Below the pieces are notes generated by a model, which worked only from the letters and a program-made list of their open reading frames with translations, searched no databases and was not told the DNA's origin. A stretch of 64,000 bases of DNA from Biomphalaria glabrata (lineage: Eukaryota; Mollusca; Gastropoda; Planorbidae), in the NCBI RefSeq assembly GCF_947242115.1, contig NC_074714.1, positions 34,048,323 to 34,112,322 of the forward strand, in the 5' to 3' direction. Positions 48,501 to 60,127 of the stretch are shown here, piece by piece (positions within the stretch are counted from its first letter, which is position 1; every line of letters begins with the position of its first letter). A program made the translations under genes and the position numbers.

Positions 48501-51500
48501 CAACTATATGAAGACCTCCATAGTGACACCCACCAAGAAATATACCAACTCTATGAAGACCTCCATAGTGACACCCACCAAGAAATATACCAACTATATG
48601 AAGACCTCCATAGTGACACCCACCAAGAAATATACCATCTATATGAAGACCTCCTCCATAGAGACACCCACCAAGAAATATACCAACTATATGAAGACCT
48701 CCATAGTGACACCCACCAAGAAATATACCAACTATATGAAGACCTCCTCCATAGTGACACCCACCAAGAAATATACCAACTATATGAAGACCTCCATAGT
48801 GACACCCACCAAGAAATATACCAACTCTATGTAGACCTCCTCCATAGTGACACCCACCAAGAAATATACCAACTATATGAAGACCTCCATAGTGACACCC
48901 ACCAAGAAATATACCAACTCTATAAAGACCTCCATAGTGACACCCACCAAGAAATATACCAACTATATGAAGACCTCCATAGTGACACCCACCAAGAAAT
49001 ATACCAACTATATGTAGACCTCCTCCATAGTGACATCCACCTAGAAATATACCAACTTTATGAAGACCTCCATAGTGACACCCACCAAGAAATATACCAA
49101 CTATATGAAAACATACTCCATAGTCTCGTCCACCAAGAAATATACCAACTATATGTAGACCTCCAAAGTGACACCCACCAAGAAATATACCAACTATATG
49201 TAGACCTCCTCCAAAGTGACACCCACCAAGAAATATACCAACTCTATGTAGACCTCCTCCATAGTGACACCCACCAAGAAATATACCAACTATATGAAGA
49301 CCTCCATAGTGACATCCACCAAGAAATATACCAACTATATGTAGACCTCCTCCATAGTGACACCCACCAAGAAATATACCAACTATATGTAGACCTCCTC
49401 CATAGTGACATCCACCAAGAAATATACCAACTATATGAAGACCTCCTCCATAGTGACACCCACCAAGAAATATACCAACTATATGAAGACCTCCATAGTG
49501 ACACCCACCAAGAAATATACCAACACTATGAAGACCTCCATAGTGACACCCACCAAGAAATATACCAACTATATGAAGACCTCCTCCATAGTGACACCCA
49601 CCAAGAAATATACCAACTATATGAAAACCTCTATAGTGACATCCACCAAGAAATATACCAACTATATGAAGACCTCCTCCATAGTGACACCCACCAAGAA
49701 ATATAACAACTATATGAAGACCTTCAAAGTGACACCCACCAAGAAATATACCAACTATATGTAGACCTCCAAAGTGACATCCACCAAGAAATATACCAAC
49801 TATATGAAGACCTCATCCATAGTGACACCCACCAAGAAATATACCAACTCTATGAAGACCTCCATAGTGACACCCACCTAGAAATATACCAACTATATGA
49901 AGACCTCCATAGTGACACCCACCAAGAAATATACCAACTCTATGTAGACCTCCATAGTGACACCCACCAAGAAATATACCAACTATATGTAGACCTCCTC
50001 CATAGTGACACCCACCAAGAAATATACCAACTATATGTAGACCTCCTCCATAGTGACACCCACCAAGAAATATACCAACTCTATGTAGACCTCCATAGTG
50101 ACACCCACCAAGAAATATACCAATTATATGAAGACCTCCATAGTGACACCCACCAAGAAATATACCAACTATATGAAGACCTCCTCCATAGTGACACCCA
50201 CCAAGAAATTTACCAACTATATGAAGACCTCCTCCATAGTGACACCCACCAAGAAATATACCAACTATATGAAGATCTCCATAGTGACACCCACCAAGAA
50301 ATATACCAACTATATGAAGACCTCCATAGTGACACCCACCAAGAAATATACCAACTCTATGTAGACCTCCTCCATAGTGACACCCACCAAGAAATATACC
50401 AACTATATGAAGACCTCCATAGTGACACCAACCAAGAAATATACCAACTCTATGAAGACCTCCATAGTGACACCCACCAAGAAATATACCAACTATATGA
50501 AGACCTCCATAGTGACACCCACCAAGAAATATACCAACTATATGAAGACCTCCGCCATAGTGACACCCACCAAGAAATATACCAACTATATGAAGACCTC
50601 CTCCATAGTGACACCCACCAAGAAATATACCAACTATATGAAGACCTCCTCCATAGTGACACCCACCAAGAAATATACCAACTATATGAAGACCTCCACC
50701 ATAGTGACACCCACCAAGAAATATACCAACTATATGAAGACCTCCTCCATAGTGACACCCACCAAGAAATATACCAACTATATGAAGACCTCCACCATAG
50801 TGACACCCACCAAGAAATATACCAACTATATGAAGACCTCCTCCATAGTGACACCCACCAAGAAATATACCAACTATATGAAGACCTCCTCCATAGTGAC
50901 ACCCACCAAGAAATATACCAACTATATGAAGACCTCCTCCATAGTGACATCCACCTAGAAATATACCAACTTTATGAAGACCTCCATAGTGACACCCACC
51001 AAGAAATATACCAACTATATGAAAACATACTCCATAGTCTCGTCCACCAAGAAATATACCAACTATATGTAGACCTCCAAAGTGACACCCACCAAGAAAT
51101 ATACCAACTATATGTAGACCTCCTCCAAAGTGACACCCACCAAGAAATATACCAACTCTATGTAGACCTCCTCCATAGTGACACCCACCAAGAAATATAC
51201 CAACTATATGAAGACCTCCATAGTGACATCCACCAAGAAATATACCAACTATATGTAGACCTCCTCCATAGTGACACCCACCAAGAAATATACCAACTAT
51301 ATGAAGACCTCCATAGTGACACCCACCAAGAAATATACCAACTATATGAAGACCTCCATAGTGACACCCACCAAGAAATATACCAACTATATGAAGACCT
51401 CCATAGTGACACCCACCAAGAAATATACCAACTATATGAAGACCTACTCCATAGTGACACCCACCAAGAAATATACCAACTATATGAAGACCTCCATAGT

Positions 51501-54500
51501 GACACCCACCAAGAAATATACCAACTATATGAAGACCTCCATAGTGACACCCACCAAGAAATATACCAACTCTATGTAGACCTCCTCCATAGTGACACCC
51601 ACCAAGAAATATACCAACTATATGAAGACCTCCATAGTGACACCCACCAAGAAATATACCAACTCTATGAAGACCTCCATAGTGACACCCACCAAGAAAT
51701 ATACCAACTATATGTAGACCTCCATAGTGACATCCACCAAGAAATATACCAATTATATGAATACCTCCATAGAGACACCCACCAAGAAATATACCAACTA
51801 TATGAAGACCTCCATAGTGACACCCACCAAGAAATATACCAACTATATGTAGACCTCCTCCATAGTGACACCCACCAAGAAATATACCAACTATATGTAG
51901 ACCTCCTCCATAGTGACACCCACCAAGAAATATACCAACTATATGAAGACCTCCTCCATAGAGACACCCACCAAGAAATATACCAACTATATGAAGACCT
52001 CCGCCATAGTGACACCCACCAAGAAATATACCAACTATATGAAGACCTCCGCCATAGTGACACCCACCAAGAAATATACCAACTATATGTAGACCTCCTC
52101 CATAGTGACACCCACCAAGAAATATACCAACTATATGTAGACCTCCTCCATAGTGACACCCACCAAGAAATATACCAACTCTATGTAGACCTCCATAGTG
52201 ACACCCACCAAGAAATATACCAACTATATGAAGACCTCCATAGTGACACCCACCAAGAAATATACCAACTATATGAAGACCTCCTCCATAGTGACACCCA
52301 CCAAGAAATATACCAACTATATGAAGACCTCCATAGTGACACCCACCAAGAAATATACCAACTATATGAAGACCTCCATAGTGACACCCACCAAGAAATA
52401 TACCAACTATATGAAGACCTCCATAGTGACACCCACCAAGAAATATACCAACTATATGAAGACCTCCATAGTGACACCCACCAAGAAATATACCAACTAT
52501 ATGAAGACCTACTCCATAGTGACACCCACCAAGAAATATACCAACTATATGAAGACCTCCATAGTGACACCCACCAAGAAATATACCAACTATATGAAGA
52601 CCTCCATAGTGACACCCACCAAGAAATATACCAACTCTATGTAGACCTCCTCCATAGTGACACCCACCAAGAAATATACCAACTATATGAAGACCTCCAT
52701 AGTGACACCCACCAAGAAATATACCAACTCTATGAAGACCTCCATAGTGACACCCACCAAGAAATATACCAACTATATGAAGACCTCCATAGTGACACCC
52801 ACCAAGAAATATACCATCTATATGAAGACCTCCTCCATAGAGACACCCACCAAGAAATATACCAACTATATGAAGACCTCCATAGTGACACCCACCAAGA
52901 AATATACCAACTATATGAAGACCTCCTCCATAGTGACACCCACCAAGAAATATACCAACTATATGAAGACCTCCATAGTGACACCCACCAAGAAATATAC
53001 CAACTCTATGTAGACCTCCTCCATAGTGACACCCACCAAGAAATATACCAACTATATGAAGACCTCCATAGTGACACCCACCAAGAAATATACCAACTCT
53101 ATAAAGACCTCCATAGTGACACCCACCAAGAAATATACCAACTATATGAAGACCTCCATAGTGACACCCACCAAGAAATATACCAACTATATGTAGACCT
53201 CCTCCATAGTGACATCCACCTAGAAATATACCAACTTTATGAAGACCTCCATAGTGACACCCACCAAGAAATATACCAACTATATGAAAACATACTCCAT
53301 AGTCTCGTCCACCAAGAAATATACCAACTATATGTAGACCTCCAAAGTGACACCCACCAAGAAATATACCAACTATATGTAGACCTCCTCCAAAGTGACA
53401 CCCACCAAGAAATATACCAACTCTATGTAGACCTCCTCCATAGTGACACCCACCAAGAAATATACCAACTATATGAAGACCTCCATAGTGACATCCACCA
53501 AGAAATATACCAACTATATGTAGACCTCCTCCATAGTGACACCCACCAAGAAATATACCAACTATATGTAGACCTCCTCCATAGTGACATCCACCAAGAA
53601 ATATACCAACTATATGAAGACCTCCTCCATAGTGACACCCACCAAGAAATATACCAACTATATGAAGACCTCCATAGTGACACCCACCAAGAAATATACC
53701 AACACTATGAAGACCTCCATAGTGACACCCACCAAGAAATATACCAACTATATGAAGACCTCCTCCATAGTGACACCCACCAAGAAATATACCAACTATA
53801 TGAAAACCTCTATAGTGACATCCACCAAGAAATATACCAACTATATGAAGACCTCCTCCATAGTGACACCCACCAAGAAATATAACAACTATATGAAGAC
53901 CTTCAAAGTGACACCCACCAAGAAATATACCAACTATATGTAGACCTCCAAAGTGACATCCACCAAGAAATATACCAACTATATGAAGACCTCATCCATA
54001 GTGACACCCACCAAGAAATATACCAACTCTATGAAGACCTCCATAGTGACACCCACCTAGAAATATACCAACTATATGAAGACCTCCATAGTGACACCCA
54101 CCAAGAAATATACCAACTCTATGTAGACCTCCATAGTGACACCCACCAAGAAATATACCAACTATATGTAGACCTCCTCCATAGTGACACCCACCAAGAA
54201 ATATACCAACTATATGTAGACCTCCTCCATAGTGACACCCACCAAGAAATATACCAACTCTATGTAGACCTCCATAGTGACACCCACCAAGAAATATACC
54301 AATTATATGAAGACCTCCATAGTGACACCCACCAAGAAATATACCAACTATATGAAGACCTCCTCCATAGTGACACCCACCAAGAAATTTACCAACTATA
54401 TGAAGACCTCCTCCATAGTGACACCCACCAAGAAATATACCAACTATATGAAGATCTCCATAGTGACACCCACCAAGAAATATACCAACTATATGAAGAC

Positions 54501-57316
54501 CTCCATAGTGACACCCACCAAGAAATATACCAACTCTATGTAGACCTCCTCCATAGTGACACCCACCAAGAAATATACCAACTATATGAAGACCTCCATA
54601 GTGACACCAACCAAGAAATATACCAACTCTATGAAGACCTCCATAGTGACACCCACCAAGAAATATACCAACTATATGAAGACCTCCATAGTGACACCCA
54701 CCAAGAAATATACCAACTATATGAAGACCTCCGCCATAGTGACACCCACCAAGAAATATACCAACTATATGAAGACCTCCTCCATAGTGACACCCACCAA
54801 GAAATATACCAACTATATGAAGACCTCCTCCATAGTGACACCCACCAAGAAATATACCAACTATATGAAGACCTCCACCATAGTGACACCCACCAAGAAA
54901 TATACCAACTATATGAAGACCTCCTCCATAGTGACACCCACCAAGAAATATACCAACTATATGAAGACCTCCTCCATAGTGACACCCACCAAGAAATATA
55001 CCAACTATATGAAGACCTCCTCCATAGTGACATCCACCAAGAAATATACCAACTATATGAAGACCTCCGCCATAGTGACATCCACCAAGAAATATACCAA
55101 CTATATGAAGACCTCCTCCATAGTGACACCCACCAAGAAATATACCAACTATATGAAGACCTCCGCCATTGTGACATCCACCAAGAAATATACCAACTAT
55201 ATGAAGACCTCCTCCATAGTGACACCCACCAAGAAATATACCAACTATATGTAGACCTCCTCCATAGTGACACCCACCAAGAAATATACCAACTATATGT
55301 AGACCTCCTCCATAGTGACACCCACTAAGAAATATACCAACTATATGTAGACCTCCTCATAGTGACACCCACCAAGAAATATACCAACTATATGTAGACC
55401 TCCTCCATAGTGACATCCACCTAGAAATATACCAACTATATGAAAACATACTCCATAGTGCCGTCCACCAAGAAATATACCAACTATATGTAGACCTCCA
55501 TAGTGACACCCACCAAGAAATATACCAACTCTATGTAGACCTCCAAAGTGACACCCACCAAGAAATATACCAACTATATGTAGACCTCCTCCAAAGTGAC
55601 ACCCACCTAGAAATATACCAACTATATGAAAACATACTCCATAGTGCCGTCCACCAAGAAATGTACCAACTATATGTAGACCTCCAAAGTGACACCCACC
55701 AAGAAATATACCAACTATTTGTAGACCTTCTCCAAAGTGACACCCACCAAGAAATATACCAACTATATGAAGACCTCCATAGTGACACCCACCAAGAAAT
55801 ATACCAACTATATGTAGACCTCCATAGTGACATCCACCAAAAAATATACCAACTATATGTAGACCTCCTCCAAAGTGACACCCACCAAGAAATATACCAA
55901 CTATATGAAGACCTCCATAGTGACACCCACCAAGAAATATACCAACTATATGTAGACCTCCTCCAAAGTGACACCCACCAAGAAATATACCAACTCTATG
56001 AAGACCTCCAAAGTGACACCCACCAAGAAATATACCAACTATATGAAGACCTCCATAGTGACACCCACCAAGAAATATACCAACTATATGTAGACCTCCA
56101 TAGTGACATCCACCAAGAAATATACCAACTATATGTAGACCTCCTCCAAAGTGACACCCACCAAGAAATATACCAACTATATGAAGACCTCCATAGTGAC
56201 ATCCACCAAGAAATATACCAACTATATGTAGACCTCCAAAGTGACATCCACCAAGAAATATACCAACTATATGTAGACCTCCTCCAAAGTGACACCCACC
56301 AAGAAATATACCAACTCTATGAAGACCTCCATAGTGACACCCACCAAGAAATATACCAACTATATGTAGACCTCCTCCAAAGTGACACCCACCTAGAAAT
56401 ATACCAACTATATGAAAACATACTCCATAGTGCCGTCCACCAAGAAATGTACCAACTATATGTAGACCTCCAAAGTGACACCCACCAAGAAATATACCAA
56501 CTATTTGTAGACCTTCTCCAAAGTGACACCCACCAAGAAATATACCAACTATATGAAGACCTCCATAGTGACACCCACCAAGAAATATACCAACTATATG
56601 TAGACCTCCATAGTGACATCCACCAAGAAATATACCAACTATATGTAGACCTCCTCCAAAGTGACACCCACCAAGAAATATACCAACTATATGAAGACCT
56701 CCATAGTGACACCCACCAAGAAATATACCAACTATATGTAGACCTCCTCCAAAGTGACACCCACCAAGAAATATACCAACTATATGAAGACCTCCAAAGT
56801 GACACCCACCAAGAAATATACCAACTATATGAAGACCTCCATAGTGACACCCACCAAGAAATATACCAACTATATGTAGACCTCCATAGTGACATCCACC
56901 AAGAAATATACCAACTATATGTAGACCTCCTCCAAAGTGACACCCACCAAGAAATATACCAACTATATGAAGACCTCCATAGTGACATCCACCAAGAAAT
57001 ATACCAACTATATGTAGACCTCCAAAGTGACATCCACCAAGAAATATACCAACTATATGTAGACCTCCTCCAAAGTGACACCCACCAAGAAATATACCAA
57101 CTCTATGAAGACCTCCATAGTGACACCCACCAAGAAATATACCAACTATATGTAGACCTCCTCCAAAGTGACACCCACCAAGAAATATACCAACTATATG
57201 TAGACCTCCTCCAAAGTGACACCCACCAAGAAATATACCAACTCTATGTAGACCTCCTCCATAGTGACATCCACCAAGAAAGAGACCATCTCTATGAAGA
57301 CCCCCTCCATAGTGAC
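33596..57316. repeat. Giant 45/48-bp satellite array, about 23.7 kb, with higher-order repeats
   Basis: Roughly 500 head-to-tail copies of one monomer. A typical 48-bp unit lies at 33650-33697 and begins ACCCACCAAGAAATATACCA. The 45-bp form lacks one TCC in CCTCCTCCATAG. Recurrent variants include TATGAAGAC/TATGTAGAC, ACTATATG/ACTCTATG, GACACC/GACATC, CATAGT/CAAAGT, and CCGCCATAG or CCACCATAG for CCTCCATAG. Both unit lengths are multiples of three. One plus frame reads HQEIYQLYEDLLHSDT or its 15-residue form, another TPTKKYTNYMKTS(S)IV, and a minus frame SLWRRSSYSWYISWWV. The longest open run is 43221-47204. Stops (for example ACTAAG at about 34457 and 39472, ATAACA at about 37940) and off-length units (about 38470, 39500) break the frames. 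Blocks of several kilobases recur almost unchanged. Edge units are the most diverged. I annotate it as satellite DNA and not as a gene. Confidence 0.96.
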
Positions 57317-57600
57317 GGAAATAAAAAGGAACAGATTACGTTAGGCAGGTCACCTCGAAAGAATGTCAGAGAATAGAGGAGCAAAGATTGTTCACCAACA
57401 AATACCAAAAAGCTGGAGTCCCAAGGTCAGAACTTGATGTGGCTTGATAATGTAGAGGCAGATCTACAACAGCTAAAAGTCCAGGCATGGAGACATAAAG
57501 CCCAAGGTAGATCAGAATAGAGAGATGTGCTAAAGCAGGCTATGGTCCTCCATTTTGTAGAGCCACTGGGATGGATAGTGGTATAAGCTGAATTAGTCAA
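57317..57600 (+). mobile_element. LINE C-terminal remnant at the array edge
   Basis: Read in frame with interruptions, the sequence after the last satellite unit gives GRSPRKN, then MWLDNVEADLQQLKVQAWRH, then KAQGRSE and VLKQAMVL. The W-DN-E-DL-L-V-WR-KAQ-R pattern is what I recall from the last residues of many arthropod and mollusc LINE proteins. It is short, with stops. It marks where the satellite meets ordinary repeat-derived DNA. Confidence 0.55.
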
Positions 57601-58134
57601 GGACATTGAGTGTGACTTTTTTACTAATATTTCTAATTTAGAGTGGAAGACAAATTGCATGTTTTCATGGCAGCCATTGCAATGAGTTGTTTGCATATGC
57701 AATGTAAGTGCATGTTAAATCTTTTCAAACAAGCTTTCCAATTTCTCCAGGCAAGCAAAAGAAAACAGATTTAGTCATTTTCCTTTTTTGAAAGGTGAAA
57801 TTATTTCTAGTGAAATGGTTAAAAGTACAAGACTTTTTTTTAGATTCCTTAATTATGGAATTTATAAAAGCAAACTCTAAAACGCCAAGAATTAGTTTTC
57901 AATACCATCAGCTCACCATTTAGTGCTGATACTGTTTCAGCTCCAAAGAATATAACTCCATGCATATTATGACCTGAAAGATGTTCCAGTCAGTTCTTTT
58001 ACGGGAGCTTATTGGGTGCCAGTCACACTCAATATGTCCTTCAAGGACTATAAAAACTTCCTTGAGATTTTATATTCTTCTCATTGCCTTGCCAAGCCTT
58101 GCTAAGCCAATGGAAACAACGGAATATTTTGTTT
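57601..58134. other. AT-rich non-coding DNA
   Basis: No gene or repeat family recognised. The only frame longer than 60 codons (57981 plus) runs through a MITE and is not supported. Confidence 0.45.
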
Positions 58135-58225
58135 TTAACTCTTTCAGTGCTAATTATTTTGATAGAAAAAAATGGGGTTTTTCATCATTTACTTGCTGAG
58201 AGTAATGCCGCACTGAAAGAGTTAA
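58135..58225. mobile_element. 91-bp MITE with perfect 16-bp TIRs
   Basis: TTAACTCTTTCAGTGC at 58135-58150 is exactly the reverse complement of GCACTGAAAGAGTTAA at 58210-58225. The interior of about 59 bp is AT-rich and non-coding. If the outer TTAA is a target duplication, the true TIR is the inner 12 bp. I cannot assign a superfamily. Confidence 0.75.
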
Positions 58226-58695
58226 ATCTTCAAGTACTTGTCGGAACTGCCTGTGGTTAACACTTTAAAAAAACTTTGCTGCTAAATTTTCACATCATTT
58301 GGGTAAACATACATTTGTGAACAAACATTTTTTTTTGGAAACTAAAAAAAGTGTAACCATAGGTTGATGTTGACTGACTGTAATTTGACAGCAGTCACAA
58401 GAATAACAACTAGTACACTAGCTCCACAGTTCCGGAACATTAGGAACGAGTGTAAACAGTTAAATAATTCACATTATGTACAACTGTACATTTGAGGTTA
58501 AAGGTTGTGATGTAAAAAGACAATAGCAAATTTTGTTTGAAAAATCACAAAATTGGTTTCAGAAATTGCTAACTCTTGTTGTAATTTCTCATTAAGGAGT
58601 ATGAAAAAAAGAATGTATACAGTATAAATATGAATTAAAAGACATTATACACAGAGAGCCAAAGTATTTTTTAAAAAGTTGTAACACAAACACAC
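58226..58695. other. AT-rich non-coding DNA
   Basis: Nothing recognised. It ends at a (TA)n tract (about 58697-58714). Confidence 0.45.
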
Positions 58696-58714
58696 ATATA
58701 TATATATATATATA

Positions 58715-58784
58715 TGTGCGGCCCCCACCAATTCCCAAAATTTTTTATATGCGGCCCTCGATACGAAAAGGTTGCCCATCCCTG
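58715..58784 (-). mobile_element. One end of a hAT-like element
   Basis: Read on minus, the end is CAGGGATGGGCAACCTTTTC followed by a GAGGGCCGCATATAAAAAAT-like stretch. CAGGGATGGGCAACC is the common hAT terminal form. The next bases outward on plus, CTCTAGGC (58785-58792), would be the 8-bp target duplication. The other end is not found, and the fragment breaks at a (TA)n tract. Confidence 0.5.
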
Positions 58785-58792
58785 CTCTAGGC

Positions 58793-59114
58793 TAATCATT
58801 TACTGGTAAGCTCAGAAGCAAAAACCGAAAGACAAAATGTATTGAGTTGTTAAATATGTATTCTGAAATGAATGTTCATTTTGTTTGTATTGTATTGCAT
58901 TATTAAATAAAGTTTTTCTTTTTTAAGGTAAAAAATTACTTAAAGTTTAAATTCTCAACAAGAACATCTTAATTATAGGTAGGATTGTTCATTGTTTAAA
59001 AAAAAAAATCATTTCTAGCCAGTAAAACTAAAATTAAATACAAAAATATGAATTGATGACCAAAGATTTGAGGTTTTGAATAGCACATGTATGTCATATG
59101 AGGCACAATAGTTG
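58793..59114. other. AT-rich non-coding DNA
   Basis: Nothing recognised apart from a possible AATAAA signal at about 58905. Confidence 0.45.
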
Positions 59115-59402
59115 TCAATGTGCAGAGTCAAGCCAGAGTCAATGTGCAGAGTCAAGCCAGAGTCAATGTGCAGAGTCAAGCCAGAGTCAATGTGCAGAGT
59201 CAAGCCAGAGTCAATGTGCAGAGTCAAGCCAGAGTCAATGTGCAGAGTCAAGCCAGAGTCAATGTGCAGAGTCAAGCCAGAGTCAATGTCCAGAGTCAAG
59301 CCAGAGTCAATGTGCAGAGTCAAGCCAGAGTCAATGTGCAGAGTCAAGCCAGAGTCAATGTGCAGAGTCAAGCCAGAGTCAATGTCCAGAGTCAAGCCAG
59401 TC
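59115..59402. repeat. 24-bp minisatellite
   Basis: Twelve copies of a unit containing AGTCAATGTGCAGAGTCAAG plus CCAG. Two units (about 59287 and 59383) read TGTCCAGAG. The 24-bp length keeps all plus frames and one minus frame open. These frames are artefacts. Confidence 0.96.
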
Positions 59403-59902
59403 AACTTTGACTAAAATGGTTCCAATTTAATTTGGGATAACTTCAAAATATTAATAACTTGATACAACATTTTGAACTGTTTTTACTCACATGCTTTTTT
59501 ATGCAAAATTTAAAGAATGTGGGTAGCTCTTGTAGGTAAATACAAAAATACATTATTTTATTATATCAGAAATAAAAATTAATTTATGTCCCAAGTAGTT
59601 TCAATGAAGAAACAGGTGGATAGAGTTTAGAAGCTTTAGTTGGTAATATTGCCCTCTAATATAGAATGTATTTTTAAATTGTGACTGGGTGGAGTTGGGA
59701 ATCAGTACAAAATATTGACATTGTTCTTATTTTGTTTTAAGCCTATTACCTTTATTACATTGCAGCCCCACAACAACAAAAGTTCCATTGTTGACTGTCC
59801 TGGGCTATAATATTGATCTTTGAAATATCAACCTATTGTTCATGTCTTCTAGAACACCGTGCATCACTCTACAACACAGAAAACAAATCTCAATACAAAC
59901 AA
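59403..59902. other. AT-rich DNA downstream of a probable minus-strand gene end
   Basis: No coding signal recognised. It lies just beyond the putative polyadenylation signal of the minus-strand terminal exon at 60043-60127. Confidence 0.45.
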
Positions 59903-59908
59903 TTTATT
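59903..59908 (-). terminator. Putative polyadenylation signal AATAAA (minus)
   Basis: TTTATT on plus is AATAAA on minus, about 135 nt downstream of the stop codon of the candidate terminal exon. The spacing and strand suit a short 3' UTR. AATAAA is common in AT-rich DNA, so this is supportive only in context. Confidence 0.4.
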
Positions 59909-59989
59909 CAATATTTACACAGTACACATTATGTTAGTATTTCACATCAAGTCAGCTCTAGTCCTTGCTCTGATAGTTCACAAACACCA

Positions 59990-60071
59990 GGTCAGATTGC
60001 CCTATGTCTGAGGTACACTTGTAGTCAACAAGTCAGATTGTCCTATGTCTGAGGTACACTTGTAGTCAACA
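59990..60071. repeat. Two-copy 41-bp tandem duplication across a stop codon
   Basis: 59990-60030 and 60031-60071 are the same 41 bp with two mismatches. Read on minus, each copy holds the end of the candidate exon (TTSVPQT) and its TAG, so the duplication left the protein end unchanged and placed a second stop-containing copy in the 3' UTR. Confidence 0.93.
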
Positions 60072-60127
60072 GAGTTTTCCTCACTATTTCAACTTTATTT
60101 TTAAATGCCTCCTCACCAGTTAAATAT
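60043..60127 (-). CDS. Candidate terminal exon of an unidentified host gene
   Basis: On minus, a strong pyrimidine tract (about 60157 to 60131) ends in CCCCAG. The exon starts with one base completing a split codon, then reads YLTGEEAFKNKVEIV, RKTLL and TTSVPQT, and stops at TAG (60045-60043). AATAAA follows at 59908-59903. The peptide is charged and helical-looking with no repeat character, unlike the surrounding shadow frames. I do not recognise the protein. Upstream exons (higher coordinates) were not identified. They would have to lie beyond or between the AT-rich DNA and the LINE at 61260-63475. The 41-bp duplication covers the stop codon. A chance combination of acceptor and short open frame is possible. 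Confidence 0.45.

Noticed and set aside
33596-57316. CRISPR-like array
   Set aside because: There are no unique spacers between repeats. Monomers are directly tandem and the surrounding DNA is eukaryotic.
33548-57376. Many long open frames on both strands as real repeat-protein genes
   Set aside because: Several frames are open at once on both strands, unit lengths are multiples of three, and the best frame has scattered stops and frameshifts. This fits satellite DNA better than a gene.
59813-60052. A 79-codon plus-strand gene
   Set aside because: It overlaps the better-supported minus-strand exon, its 41-bp duplication and its polyadenylation signal, and it has no recognisable features.
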